The notes: generated by a model not told the origin, from the sequence alone. Positions 7,238 to 16,850 are shown, numbered from the stretch's first letter. The stretch: DNA of 64,000 nt from Marinobacterium_E sp035458585 (GCA_035458585.1 DATHZN010000070.1:13820-77819); one strand, 5' to 3'. A program made the numbers and translations.

Positions 7238-10200
7238 ATGCGAAAACGCTTTGCCTCGAATCCGTTAATCGGCGGTTTCGTTTTCGCTTTATTGGTCGCT
7301 GCTGTTGGCTCTTTGTCGGTCTACTTCTCCTATCAATCCGCGCGTCTCGAGGTTGTTGATCGCATAGTTTCGGAACAAGCCAGTCTATTGAGGAAAGATA
7401 ATGAGATCTTTGCCACCGAATTGCGAGAAACGCTATTCTCAATCGATATGCTGCTTACGCGTACCAGTGAAGTAGGCGAGCCACCCGCTGAGGCGCTTCG
7501 CAGCGCACTTTTTGCCAACCCAGCTACATTTCAGGCACGCTGGCTTTCACTCGAGGGCCAAGAACTTATACGCTTCGACCGCACTTTCAATGGCATTCAG
7601 CGTATTGCAGATGAGGCGCTGCAGAATAAAGCTTCACGCTATTATGTTGAGGCTTTGCAGAGCCTTGAGGTAGGGCAGGGCTTTATGTCTCGTATTGACC
7701 TCAATATTGAACGCGATCAAATAGAGGTGCCCTTTCGGCCTACTGTGCGTATTGGTGCGAGAGCCGACAACGGCTTTATTCTGGCCAACTTAGATCTTAC
7801 GAGCTTGCTCGCAATGATAGAGCTTCCCAGTACCGAAGTGCACGACACCTGGCTCATCAGTTCGTCGGGGGACTGGCTAGTTGCACCTCATGAATCGCTC
7901 GAGTGGGGCTTTATGCTGGGTGAGCGCCAGTTTATTCAGAATACTATTGAAGAACCCGGCATTGAAAAACTGCTCTCGTCAACTCCAACCAGCTTTGTTT
8001 CTGAACAGCCGGGCGATATCTACATCGCTCAACCGCTAGATCTCGGGCGCAGTCAACTTGCGCGCAATCTTTTGTCACAAGACAAACCTATTCTGATACG
8101 GCACATACCGGGCAGTTATGTTGAGCACTACATGGGTGAGCGTTATCAGATATCCGAACCGCTTGCATACGCACTGATTGTGCTCCTCTCGCTAGCCATC
8201 TATATCACTCTATCAGCCTGGCAACGTAAATTACTCAAACGCAACGCGCTAACTTTACAAGAGCAAGAGTTTGATCGGCTTATGGGGATTGCCAACCTTT
8301 TACCCCAACTCACTTGGACCACCGACGCCGACGGAGTGTGTGACTTCGTCAACTCTCGCTGGGAAGCTTACACTGGGGCACCCGCTGAAAAATTAGTTGG
8401 TAGTGGATGGCTGGATTATGTGCATCCAGACGACATGGCTCAGTTGCAAGAACGCTGGAACTATAGCGTCATATCCGGCGAAGACTTTGCTGTCCATTTC
8501 CGGATTCGGGGTGAGCTCGGTACCTACCGTATGTTCGACACGCGAGCACACGCGCTAACAGACTCAAGCGGCGAAGTGGTCAAATGGTTCGGCTCCAACA
8601 CCGACATACAGGCATCAATTGACCTGCGAGATAAGCTTGCAGACGAAAATGAGCGTTTAGAGAACCAACTTCAATCCTCGTTAAAAGATAAACAGGAGCT
8701 GATTAATCGCTTCGAGTTTGCCGTTAACTCTGCCGATCTTGGTATCTGGGAACTGCATACCGAGTCCAATCGTTTGATCTGGGATGATCGCATGTACAAC
8801 ATGCACGGCGCACATCGAACAGTCACTGAGCAGGAGTATGACTTGTGGAAATCCTCTATCCATCCTGATGATCTCTCCGATGTAGAGGCTCAACTTCTAC
8901 GAACAATTGAGACGGGGAAACCCCTACATATCGAGTATCGGATTCGTCTTTTTGATGGAAGCATCCGTTGGATTAAAGATGACGGCGCGATAGAGCGCAG
9001 TAAAGACAAGAGTCGCGCCCGGATATTTGGTTGTAGCCAAGATATTACGGCATCGAAAAGCCTCACTATTTCGCTGCAAGAGGCTCTGGCACATCTCGAG
9101 CAAGCGCGACGAGTCGGCGGTATAGGACTCTTTCGTGTTGCGCTTGCAACGGGCGAGTCCGAATGGTCCGAGGAAGTCTACACCTTGCTGGGCCGCCCCA
9201 ATCGCAAGGGGCTGACAATCACCCGACTCTTTGACTACGTAGAGTCTTCAGAGCGGACGCAGGTAAAAATGCGCTTTGATACAGCACTTAAGAGCCAGCA
9301 AGCCTTTGACGAAACACTGAAAATCAGCATTGGTAACCAGACTTCTCGTTACATACACATACTCGCAGACGGTGTAACGGATGAGCGGGGGCAAGATCTT
9401 ATTATCTATGGCGCTATCTTTGACGTCACCTCACAGAAACAAAACGAGGCTGAGCTTGTCAAAGCCAGACAGGCAGCGGAGGCGGCAAATGCTGCCAAAT
9501 CAGCGTTTTTGGCAAATATCAGTCACGAAATACGCACACCTATGAATGGTGTACTGGGAATGCTCTCTCTATTGAAAGCTCGCATTCAAAATCAGGTCGA
9601 TAAGTCCTATGTCGACAAGGCCCACCAAGCCGGCGAACGACTGATGGGGATACTCAATGATGTTCTCGATATATCCCGAATAGACTCAGGCAAGCTGCAG
9701 ATTCGTGTCGAAGAGGTGGATATAGAGCACCTCATACAAGAGTCTGTCGATCTATTTACTGTTAATGCAGAGCAAAAACGTCTGCAGCTTGAAGTAGAAG
9801 TGGCCCCCAGCGTCCCCTCTGTCGTGCAGACAGATGGATTACGATTGGGCCAGATCATATCGAACCTAGTGGGAAATGCGATTAAGTTTACTGACCGGGG
9901 TGGTCGAGTAGTGGTCCATTTTAGCCTGCTCACTGATCAGCATGGACATCAACTGCAGATAAGGGTTGAGGACAATGGGATCGGTATGAGCGAAGAACAG
10001 TTAGTTCGAGTGTTCGACGAGTTTAATCAGGCCGATAGCGACACGGTTAAACGGTACGGCGGCACTGGACTGGGCCTGTCAATCTGTCGTCGCCTGGTCA
10101 AATTATTGGATGGCGATATCAAAATAAGCAGTGAATTGGGTAAGGGAACCAACGCTCTTGTAAGCATCCCAGTGATCTACAACCGATCGGGGAGGGCCAA

Positions 10201-11641
10201 ACTTTCCAGTCTGCATACATACTTTATTGATATCCTGACGCTGGACGCGCACCTGGAGACCCAACTGCGCCCTGGGCTCGCACAACTGGGTTTGAAGTTG
10301 CAGTTCCACGCTACGTTGGAGGAGCTTGAACGAACACAGCAGGAGCGGCGTCCAGTAAACAACTATTTGATAATCGATGCCGGTCTGCTAGAGGGTCCCG
10401 GTGCGGATGAATTTATCGCCCAGCTGGAAACCAAGTCTAATCTTTTAGACAAATTTACGCAGACCTTCGTGCACCTACCAGCTAGGGTCACCACCAGTAT
10501 TCGTAATCGACTCAACACAATGAAGCTGAGCCTAAAGTTTGGAGTCATCAGCCGGTCACAGATTGAGGAGCTACTAGCCCGCGAGTTTCGTGAGAGACAA
10601 CCGGCCAGTTTGCATTTGGCGAACCGTCCCGAAACCTTACACAGCCTGAGAATTTTGAGCGTAGACGATGTGCATCTTAATAATGAGGTGATCAAAGGAC
10701 TCATGCGTAACGACGGCTTTAACGTTGAGACTGTAAGCTCTGGCGCGGAGGCATTGGCGCGTGTGAAGGAGGGAGATGTTGATCTCATACTCATGGACGT
10801 GCATATGCCTGATATGGATGGACTAGAGACAACACGCCGCATCCGTCAGTTACCGCTTCGCCAACCACTCATATTTGGCTTGTCGGCATCCGTACTTCCT
10901 GAAGATCGTGAGCGGGGGCTTGCGGCTGGAATGGACGAATACCTCAATAAGCCTTTTCAAAAAAGTGAACTACTTAATACGTTGAGTCGATACCTTGAGG
11001 TGGACTTAGAACAGGAGACAAAAGTAGATTCCGCGCAACGTCAGGAATCGGGAATCAGCTGGCCCGATTACATGGATCTGGAGCAAGCTTTGAAGCAGAC
11101 GAGTGGCAATGAGGAGGCTTTGTGCAATTTGGCGCGAGCCTTTGTCAACGGATTTCAAGGGCAAGCGCAGGAGTACAGAGATGCCATTGCAAACAAGGAT
11201 TGTAAGCAGGCTCAGATGTTGATGCATCGCTTGAAAGGAGCCGCTGCTTATTTAGGTGACACCGAGTTACATGAGGGTGCTAAGCAACTTGAGCTTCAGC
11301 TAAAAGAGGGTGTGCTGCCCAATGACACGGCGATATCGGACATACTAGAGTCTCATTTGAACGCTTTAAGTCTTGCAATTGGCAGTGAAAAACAGAACGC
11401 CATCTCATCTACGCCACTTGAGCAGTTACCCAACCTAACGAACGAACTCCTTGCGGCCTACAGCGACAACTGTTTTGTACCCCCGTCGGAGTGGCAACCT
11501 TACATAGAGGGCCTACGAAAATGCGGATTAAAGGTCGCCGCCAATGAACTTAAGAGCCTAATTGAGGAGCATGAGTTCCCTCAAGCAGCCGCAAAATTGA
11601 TCGAAATACGGACTGAATTCGAACATAAGGACAAATTCTAG
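7238..11641 (+). CDS. Large hybrid sensor histidine kinase (sensor-PAS3-HisKA-HATPase-pseudoREC-REC-HPt)
   Basis: 1467 aa membrane kinase. Transmembrane helices lie at about 10-30 and 305-328, with a periplasmic sensor domain of about 270 aa between them. Three PAS domains follow (about 340-465, 490-610, 620-745). HisKA has His763 in NISHEIRTPMNG, and the ATPase domain has NLVGNAIKFT, VEDNGIGM and GGTGLGLSI. Next is a stretch (about 980-1125) that looks receiver-sized but lacks the acidic pocket. A true receiver has Asp1187 in LILMDVHMPD, and a C-terminal HPt has His1330 in LMHRLKGAAAYLG. It can therefore run a complete internal phosphorelay. The upstream single receiver (6811) is a likely partner. 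The stimulus is unknown. Confidence 0.95.
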   Translation: MRKRFASNPLIGGFVFALLVAAVGSLSVYFSYQSARLEVVDRIVSEQASLLRKDNEIFATELRETLFSIDMLLTRTSEVGEPPAEALRSALFANPATFQARWLSLEGQELIRFDRTFNGIQRIADEALQNKASRYYVEALQSLEVGQGFMSRIDLNIERDQIEVPFRPTVRIGARADNGFILANLDLTSLLAMIELPSTEVHDTWLISSSGDWLVAPHESLEWGFMLGERQFIQNTIEEPGIEKLLSSTPTSFVSEQPGDIYIAQPLDLGRSQLARNLLSQDKPILIRHIPGSYVEHYMGERYQISEPLAYALIVLLSLAIYITLSAWQRKLLKRNALTLQEQEFDRLMGIANLLPQLTWTTDADGVCDFVNSRWEAYTGAPAEKLVGSGWLDYVHPDDMAQLQERWNYSVISGEDFAVHFRIRGELGTYRMFDTRAHALTDSSGEVVKWFGSNTDIQASIDLRDKLADENERLENQLQSSLKDKQELINRFEFAVNSADLGIWELHTESNRLIWDDRMYNMHGAHRTVTEQEYDLWKSSIHPDDLSDVEAQLLRTIETGKPLHIEYRIRLFDGSIRWIKDDGAIERSKDKSRARIFGCSQDITASKSLTISLQEALAHLEQARRVGGIGLFRVALATGESEWSEEVYTLLGRPNRKGLTITRLFDYVESSERTQVKMRFDTALKSQQAFDETLKISIGNQTSRYIHILADGVTDERGQDLIIYGAIFDVTSQKQNEAELVKARQAAEAANAAKSAFLANISHEIRTPMNGVLGMLSLLKARIQNQVDKSYVDKAHQAGERLMGILNDVLDISRIDSGKLQIRVEEVDIEHLIQESVDLFTVNAEQKRLQLEVEVAPSVPSVVQTDGLRLGQIISNLVGNAIKFTDRGGRVVVHFSLLTDQHGHQLQIRVEDNGIGMSEEQLVRVFDEFNQADSDTVKRYGGTGLGLSICRRLVKLLDGDIKISSELGKGTNALVSIPVIYNRSGRAKLSSLHTYFIDILTLDAHLETQLRPGLAQLGLKLQFHATLEELERTQQERRPVNNYLIIDAGLLEGPGADEFIAQLETKSNLLDKFTQTFVHLPARVTTSIRNRLNTMKLSLKFGVISRSQIEELLAREFRERQPASLHLANRPETLHSLRILSVDDVHLNNEVIKGLMRNDGFNVETVSSGAEALARVKEGDVDLILMDVHMPDMDGLETTRRIRQLPLRQPLIFGLSASVLPEDRERGLAAGMDEYLNKPFQKSELLNTLSRYLEVDLEQETKVDSAQRQESGISWPDYMDLEQALKQTSGNEEALCNLARAFVNGFQGQAQEYRDAIANKDCKQAQMLMHRLKGAAAYLGDTELHEGAKQLELQLKEGVLPNDTAISDILESHLNALSLAIGSEKQNAISSTPLEQLPNLTNELLAAYSDNCFVPPSEWQPYIEGLRKCGLKVAANELKSLIEEHEFPQAAAKLIEIRTEFEHKDKF

Positions 11642-11717
11642 TCAGCAATACTGGCAGCAAGGTCTTGAAAATCATGCATAAAAACCTGACTCTAGGTTAC
11701 TAAGTCAGGAGAGATAG

Positions 11718-12047
11718 ATGTCTGAAACAACGGTCGAGAAAACCAAACTAAAAGTGTATGTAAAAATGTCTGATGGTCAGAGATTACTCGGCTTTTTTTA
11801 TGTCAGTAGCGATGAGCGCCTGCAGGATATTTTGAACGACGATCGCGGTTTTCTGCCACTTCACGCAGTCGGTGACAACGGCAAGTACTCAATGGTTGTT
11901 CTGTCGAAACGCTATATGCAGCAAATAGAAGAGGTATCTACTCTACCAGAGCCTGTTATAGAGCCAGAACGTCGAGTGGGTGGAGACCGTCGCGATGGAA
12001 CTGACCGTCGCCAGGCGCCGAGAGCGCCGAAGTTTGAACTCGACTGA
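11718..12047 (+). CDS. Small conserved-looking protein with charged RR-rich tail
   Basis: 109 aa. Residues 10-75 look like a small beta-barrel (KVYVKMSDGQRLLGFFYV, RGFLPLHAV), similar in feel to DUF6812-type proteins that follow regulators. The C-terminus is an unusual repetitive tail, ERRVGGDRRDGTDRRQAPR, with Asp-Arg-Arg repeats. It lies between two hybrid kinases in the same direction. The ATG at 11718 follows AGGAGAGATAG. Function is unknown; the charged tail may contact nucleic acid or a partner protein. Confidence 0.7.
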   Translation: MSETTVEKTKLKVYVKMSDGQRLLGFFYVSSDERLQDILNDDRGFLPLHAVGDNGKYSMVVLSKRYMQQIEEVSTLPEPVIEPERRVGGDRRDGTDRRQAPRAPKFELD

Positions 12048-12119
12048 CGGGACGGCAGTACTAGGCTTGAGTTGGCATACTCTGTGCTTATCTTTTTTTA
12101 GAGATAAACAAATCGAGTA

Positions 12120-13622
12120 ATGCCCATGACGAGCGCTAGCGTAGAGAGTATTGAACTTACTCAAAAACAGATGATTAACGCTAGTGATGATCCGTTCGAC
12201 AGCGAAATTGATCAGCATCTATTAATTGCCCGCTTCATTTTAAACGAAGGGGAATTGCTCGCGTCGTCACAGGCTCAGCTTCTACTCGGAGTGCCAGCAC
12301 GGCAATCCAAAAACGCACTCCTTGCTGGACTTGAGCCTCAAGAGATTCATGCCATCATCGGCAAGCTTGAGATTGATGGTGCTGCCGTAGCTCTCCCCGA
12401 TGCGAGCGGAGTCCTTTGCCGAGCACGGCTGTGGCAGTATCGCTGCGAACACTCAACATCCTGGCATATCGCAATTCAAATCGAGTCGCAAAATGACTCG
12501 GAAACAAGTCCACTACAGAAGCGATACTTTGCACAGCAACAGTTACTCTCCATCATTTCACATGAAATAAGAACACCCGCCGCAACACTTAGGATGCTCA
12601 TTGATGAGTTGTCAACTGACACCGATCTGAGCAAGCATTTACCGCTACTGCAGCAGACATCTGATCATCTAATGGCCGTACTTCAGGATATGCGCCAGGC
12701 GATTAACCCACAGCAAAACCTGCCCTTTACCTTGAGGCGTTTTCATCCCAACCGGCTACTGGAGAGTGTCGTCAGCCAGATGCGTCGCATGGCCCAATCT
12801 AAGGGTATGAGCATCAGAATGCAGTTAATCGAGGATGAGACCACCTGTATCGAAACAGATGTAGAGCGGTGCAAGCTAGTACTGCTCAATCTCATAAAAA
12901 ATTCGATTTGCCATTCAAGGGGCAGTGAGATCAATGTAACGCTTGAAATTGATCGAGTGAGTGAGACGCAACCCAAGATAAAATTTAGCGTAAGTGACAA
13001 CGGGGTGGGTATTAACCAAAACCAGTTAGACCGTCTAACTCAACCCTTTGAACGCCTGTATGCGCTCGAGAAGGGGGGCGGAGGAACAGGTCTGGGGCTG
13101 TTTGTGGTTAAGCAGACTGTATCAGAACTTGAAGGATCAATAGCGTTCAAGTCAATTAAAAACAGTGGTTTATCAGTTGATTGTGAATTTCCATGCCGCT
13201 TGATAGAGGGACCAGTAGGCAGTTTTATTGAAGTTCAGCAGGAATCTCAAGCTTTCCAAGATATGTTAGGCAGGTTGAGAGTATTGGTGGTCGAGGATGA
13301 TCCGGTAATACGAATGGTTTCTCAACGTCTTCTTTCGAAACGTGTGGCACAGGTCGACGTTGCTGAAAATGGCTCGATCGGTCTTGAAATGATACTTGCT
13401 ACTGACTACGACCTCATCCTCAGTGACTATTTCATGCCAGTAATGGATGGAGCGGAGATGATTCGAAAAGTGCGGGAGCAGGGCGTTACAACACCAGTAA
13501 TATCGGTCACGGCAGCCGTCCTGGGTCACGAGGCGGAAGAACTGCGACAAGCGGGTGCTAATTCGATACTTGCTAAGCCCATCTCCATGAAGGCATTTAT
13601 AAATGCCGTCGAGAACCTCTAG
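12120..13622 (+). CDS. Cytoplasmic hybrid histidine kinase with C-terminal receiver
   Basis: 500 aa without membrane spans. Residues about 30-130 look like a weak PAS domain. HisKA carries His148 in SIISHEIRTPAATL. The ATPase domain has LLNLIKNSICHS, VSDNGVGI and GGTGLGLFVV. A receiver (about 383-500) has acidic pair VVEDDP, Asp436 in LILSDYFMPV and Lys in ILAKPIS. The upstream gene is the small RR-tail protein; the downstream gene is the KfrA-like regulator, behind its own operator. The start ATG at 12120 is followed by another Met two codons on. It may phosphorylate the NarL-type regulator at 14805; that pairing is inference. Confidence 0.92.
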   Translation: MPMTSASVESIELTQKQMINASDDPFDSEIDQHLLIARFILNEGELLASSQAQLLLGVPARQSKNALLAGLEPQEIHAIIGKLEIDGAAVALPDASGVLCRARLWQYRCEHSTSWHIAIQIESQNDSETSPLQKRYFAQQQLLSIISHEIRTPAATLRMLIDELSTDTDLSKHLPLLQQTSDHLMAVLQDMRQAINPQQNLPFTLRRFHPNRLLESVVSQMRRMAQSKGMSIRMQLIEDETTCIETDVERCKLVLLNLIKNSICHSRGSEINVTLEIDRVSETQPKIKFSVSDNGVGINQNQLDRLTQPFERLYALEKGGGGTGLGLFVVKQTVSELEGSIAFKSIKNSGLSVDCEFPCRLIEGPVGSFIEVQQESQAFQDMLGRLRVLVVEDDPVIRMVSQRLLSKRVAQVDVAENGSIGLEMILATDYDLILSDYFMPVMDGAEMIRKVREQGVTTPVISVTAAVLGHEAEELRQAGANSILAKPISMKAFINAVENL

Positions 13623-13664
13623 CATATTTTTTCGCTTTACCTAACAGCCACTTCATCTAATACT

Positions 13665-13685
13665 ATACGTACTAATAGTACGTAT
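13665..13685. promoter_or_regulatory. Perfect inverted repeat, probable operator of the KfrA-like gene
   Basis: ATACGTACTA and TAGTACGTAT are exact reverse complements around a single A. The dyad overlaps the upstream ATG candidate at 13684 and ends 10 nt before the ATG at 13696. TAATAC/TACTAT hexamers just upstream could be a -10. KfrA proteins are known to repress their own promoters by binding inverted repeats, so this is a strong autoregulation candidate. Confidence 0.75.
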
Positions 13686-13695
13686 GGTGTATTTT

Positions 13696-14322
13696 ATGAC
13701 AACTCCTACTCGTCAACGTATTTTCGAAATTGCAGAAGAGCTGCTGCTGGAGGGGCGACGTCCAACCCAGCAACTCGTGCGCGAACGCATGGGGAGTGGT
13801 TCACTCACAACCATTAATCGAGCCCTCAACGAATGGTGGTCGAGCTTAAGTCAGCGGCTGGAGCAGAGTACAAAAGGATATGATATCCCAGAGCCCGTCG
13901 TGCGTCTCAGTAGCCGACTCTGGACTGAGACGCTAGCTTATGCACGTCGTGAACACAGCTTGCAACGCGTGGAGCTTGAGAAATCTTTGGCGCTGCTACA
14001 AACAGACTTGAACACGGAGCGGTCGCAACACTCATTACAACTCAAAGAGTTAAACCAACTCATAAATGAAGTACGCCAGCGTAACAACACACTCGAAAAA
14101 CAGGTGGAGACTCTGCGCAAAGCACTTCAAGAGTCTCAAGATGAGTGCTTTCACCTGGCACACGATCAGACTAAAATCACACTGAATGATTCAAGCGAAG
14201 AGCTCTTAGAAGCCCGAGTGCGGCTGCAGCTACAGCAAGAACAAATAGAACTACTGAGTCATAAAAATCAAATGCTTATCAACGAAAACGCAGAGTTAAG
14301 ATTAAGACTGGCGCGAGGCTAA
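13696..14322 (+). CDS. KfrA-like DNA-binding protein with long coiled coil
   Basis: 208 aa from the ATG at 13696; an in-frame ATG at 13684 adds four residues but lies inside the operator. Residues 1-60 match the KfrA N-terminal DNA-binding domain: RQRIFEIAEELLLEGRRPTQ, then GSGSLTTINRALNEWW. The rest (about 70-208) is highly charged, Glu/Gln/Leu-rich and predicted coiled coil. KfrA is known from plasmids as an autorepressor that forms filaments and aids partition; chromosomal homologues are less studied. Here it sits among two-component genes with no plasmid genes nearby. The perfect dyad at 13665-13685 supports autoregulation. Confidence 0.85.
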   Translation: MTTPTRQRIFEIAEELLLEGRRPTQQLVRERMGSGSLTTINRALNEWWSSLSQRLEQSTKGYDIPEPVVRLSSRLWTETLAYARREHSLQRVELEKSLALLQTDLNTERSQHSLQLKELNQLINEVRQRNNTLEKQVETLRKALQESQDECFHLAHDQTKITLNDSSEELLEARVRLQLQQEQIELLSHKNQMLINENAELRLRLARG

Positions 14323-14338
14323 CTTTTAAGGCCAAAGG

Positions 14339-14773
14339 ATGGAAAAAGATATCAGCAAAGCCGTGAGTGACCAGCAACTCAGAGAGATAGTGAGAAACTC
14401 CGTCAGCGGCGACACATTGAACACGACCAACCAAGACCAATTTGAGCTGATCAAAAAGCTATTAATTGAATACAAGCGCGTGGGGCTTCGACTCTGCCTT
14501 CTTGATGACGACGGTTATATTCTTCGCCAAATCTCAAGCCGCTCCCGCACCGAATCGATTGAACCGGGCCTCAATACTCAGCAGCGCAAGGTGTTAAAAG
14601 CGTTGGAGCGCGTGCTGAAAGCATGTGAACGAGAGAAAATTGCACTGGTAGGTTACAGCGACAGCTTGGTTGCACTCCCTCAGACACTTCTCCATACCGA
14701 GCTTGCCTCAGCCGAAGCAAGGGAGTTAGAGACTTTTGGTGTCTATATCGGTGCTGATCTGCTAAAACATTGA
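14339..14773 (+). CDS. Hypothetical 144-aa protein
   Basis: I do not recognise this protein. It is soluble, mostly alpha-helical at the ends (ELIKKLLIEYKRVGLRLCLL, QQRKVLKALERVLKACERE), without signal peptide or membrane span. It begins 16 bp after the KfrA-like stop, with AAGGAT just before the ATG, and ends 31 bp before the NarL-type regulator. It is probably transcribed with both. The segment LCLLDDDGYILRQ resembles a PAS-like or sensor strand pair, but this is weak. Confidence 0.7.
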   Translation: MEKDISKAVSDQQLREIVRNSVSGDTLNTTNQDQFELIKKLLIEYKRVGLRLCLLDDDGYILRQISSRSRTESIEPGLNTQQRKVLKALERVLKACEREKIALVGYSDSLVALPQTLLHTELASAEARELETFGVYIGADLLKH

Positions 14774-14804
14774 AGGCTAACGTTGAGTTTAGGGCCCGTT
14801 ATAG

Positions 14805-15467
14805 ATGACCAAATCCATTACCCTAGTTATCGCCGATGATCACCCCATCGTTCTTGCAGGATACACTCATATTCTAGAGGACGAGGAGGGCATAGAAGTA
14901 CTGGCGCTAGCGAATAACGCTCAATCAGCAATCGAGCGCTGCATGACACACAAACCAGATATACTGGTACTGGATTTAGGCCTTCCTGAGGACTCAGATC
15001 ATGCGAAAATTCACTCATTGAGTGGTATTGAGGTCATTAAGCAGCTTAGTTCACTCAAAATTCCCACGAGAGTTTTGATCGCCACCATGCTGGATAAGAC
15101 ACCGGTACCCCAGCGTGTTATGCAAGCCGGTGCTTGCGGTTACCTAGTGAAAAGCGAATTAGCAGATGAACTAATCGTCGCGATAAAAGAGGTAGCGGCG
15201 GGGGGGACTTACCTCTCTCCATCAATAGCGGCTGAATTACTAAAAGAGGCGGACGCACCCGATAGACTCAAGGAGCTATCGAAGCGCGAGCTCGAAATCT
15301 TCACGCTTCTGGCGGAGGGGCTGCCCGCCGTTGAAATTGCAAACAAGACCAGCTTGAGCCCTAAAACGGTTCACGCTCACCGAGCTAATATTCTTCGAAA
15401 ACTGGGTCTGAAAAACAATTCAGACCTTGTACGTTACGCGCTCTCAATTGGCAGTATCGCCCAGTGA
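14805..15467 (+). CDS. NarL/FixJ-family response regulator
   Basis: 220 aa. The receiver domain (1-130) has IADDHPIVLAGY, Asp57 in ILVLDLGLPED and Lys in YLVKSE. A LuxR-type helix-turn-helix (about 150-215) reads LSKRELEIFTLLAEG and SLSPKTVHAHRANILRKLGL. It is a DNA-binding transcription factor activated by phosphorylation. The nearest kinase candidate is the hybrid kinase at 12120. Its stop TGA overlaps the GTG of the next small gene, so the two are translationally coupled. Confidence 0.93.
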   Translation: MTKSITLVIADDHPIVLAGYTHILEDEEGIEVLALANNAQSAIERCMTHKPDILVLDLGLPEDSDHAKIHSLSGIEVIKQLSSLKIPTRVLIATMLDKTPVPQRVMQAGACGYLVKSELADELIVAIKEVAAGGTYLSPSIAAELLKEADAPDRLKELSKRELEIFTLLAEGLPAVEIANKTSLSPKTVHAHRANILRKLGLKNNSDLVRYALSIGSIAQ

Positions 15468-15733
15468 CTTTCGAAGACCCAAATAGCAACACTGAACTTT
15501 GGACCTGTATTAACGCGGGTGACGAGATTGAACTGGAAGCCGATCTGATTGTAGGAGGCGTCACCAAGCTTCACGGCGGACGATTTTATCGTGTACTCGC
15601 CAAAACGGATTCTCAGGGTGAATCTCATTTTACTGCTTTTGTGGTGCAGTCTGAAATAACGGATGAACTGCTTCAGGTGGCTCCAGCTTTTGTCTGCAAT
15701 TACCGCGTCAATAGCAGCATGAACCTAGCTTAG
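15464..15733 (+). CDS. Small unknown protein coupled to the NarL-type regulator
   Basis: 89 aa starting at GTG 15464, which overlaps the regulator's TGA (GTGA). The sequence looks like a small beta-rich domain (DEIELEADLIVGGVTKLHGG, then FYRVLAKT). No family is recognised. The four-base overlap implies co-translation with the response regulator and therefore a possible accessory or modulator role. It ends 10 bp before the stop of the opposing EAL gene. Confidence 0.6.
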   Translation: MTFEDPNSNTELWTCINAGDEIELEADLIVGGVTKLHGGRFYRVLAKTDSQGESHFTAFVVQSEITDELLQVAPAFVCNYRVNSSMNLA

Positions 15734-15743
15734 GGGAGGGAGG

Positions 15744-16559
15744 TTAGAGCCCCACAACCCTCTCAGCACGTTCTGGCAAGGTTGTGACTCCCGAAACCGA
15801 TGTGAAATCAACAACTGGAAGCGCCTCAACTTCAGGTCGCGCAAACAAAAAACCTTGAAATAATCTTACGCCCATCTCTTTTAGAGCAAGATAATCCTCA
15901 ATAGATTCAATACCTTCGGCGATAACTCTAATTCCCAATCGAGAAGCAGTGTGGACCACACCATCGGTCAGTATCCTCTTCTCCGCATCCTCAGCAACTC
16001 CTTGACAAAGCTCCATGTCAAGTTTGATCACTTGTGGCTGAAACTGGGAGAGCAGGCTCAAACCGGCGTAACCCGACCCAAAATCGTCTATGGCAGTGGT
16101 GAAACCCATCTCCTGGTATTCGCTAAAGATGTTGCTAAGATGAGCAGGGTCTTTGACGGGTTCCGCCTCAGTAACTTCAAACATGAGATTAGTCGTCGGG
16201 AAGTCGTAGCGCTTTGCAGCTTCCAGCGTGGCGCGAATGCAGCTCGCAGGTTGGTATACCGCGTTTGGCAGAAAATTAATACTTAATAGGGTTTCGACAC
16301 CAAGACGCGACGCAAGCTCAATCGCTGTTGTCCGGCAGGTCTGGTCAAATTGATAACGATTATCATCATTTACCCTCGAAAGCACCTCGCCGGCAGATGC
16401 GCCGTCCTTGCCTCGTACCAGCGCCTCGTAAGCGAAAATCTTTCGGGTCTCGACGTCAATAATAGGCTGAAATGCCATCGTGATGTCGAACTCCAAAGGC
16501 TTTTTTCCACGGCACAACTTACATCCGATATTACCTTTCGACATAAATATTACCCACAT
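15744..16559 (-). CDS. EAL-domain c-di-GMP phosphodiesterase
   Basis: 271 aa, essentially an EAL domain alone. Catalytic motifs are intact: EALVRG (45-50), NFLP, EVTE, DDFGSGYAG, KLD, EGIES and QGFLF. It is therefore probably active in hydrolysing c-di-GMP. The N-terminus carries a Cys pair, GCKLCRG, which could bind metal or respond to redox; no other sensory domain is present. The start could be Met1 (16559) or Met6 (16544). It converges with the regulator operon. With three GGDEF proteins elsewhere in the window, c-di-GMP turnover is a main theme here. Confidence 0.92.
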   Translation of the reverse strand: MWVIFMSKGNIGCKLCRGKKPLEFDITMAFQPIIDVETRKIFAYEALVRGKDGASAGEVLSRVNDDNRYQFDQTCRTTAIELASRLGVETLLSINFLPNAVYQPASCIRATLEAAKRYDFPTTNLMFEVTEAEPVKDPAHLSNIFSEYQEMGFTTAIDDFGSGYAGLSLLSQFQPQVIKLDMELCQGVAEDAEKRILTDGVVHTASRLGIRVIAEGIESIEDYLALKEMGVRLFQGFLFARPEVEALPVVDFTSVSGVTTLPERAERVVGL

Positions 16560-16850
16560 TGTTAGTGCTTATTTCTATGGTCGTCGACTTCAAGTGGATC
16601 ACATCCACGATTACCCCTGAAGCAAGCAAGGGAAATGTCGCCGCCACAAAATCTTATTTATTTAACATAATATATATTATACGAAGTTTAATAGACCGCT
16701 AATATCGTGGCTCATACTGTGTGATCACCAACTGCGCTATAGAGCGACGCCCAAGCCAAACTGCTCGTTATCGCTAAAAATGTCCATGATGTCTGGCGAC
16801 TTACATCAGAGTTAGTTAGCCTACCGGCGAATAAATGAGGAAATAATAAG
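16560..16850. other. Divergent intergenic region between EAL gene and phnA-like gene
   Basis: 291 bp, no gene. It contains an AT-rich perfect 14-bp palindrome, ATAATATATATTAT, at 16667-16680, which probably marks promoter DNA for one or both divergent genes. No terminator is seen. Confidence 0.5.

Noticed and set aside
9087..9105. GG-N10-GC sigma-54-like match (TGGCACATCTCGAGC)
   Set aside because: It lies deep inside the hybrid kinase gene and the -12 part is poor. A similar chance match occurs at about 35372 inside the deaminase gene, which shows the spacing alone is not enough.
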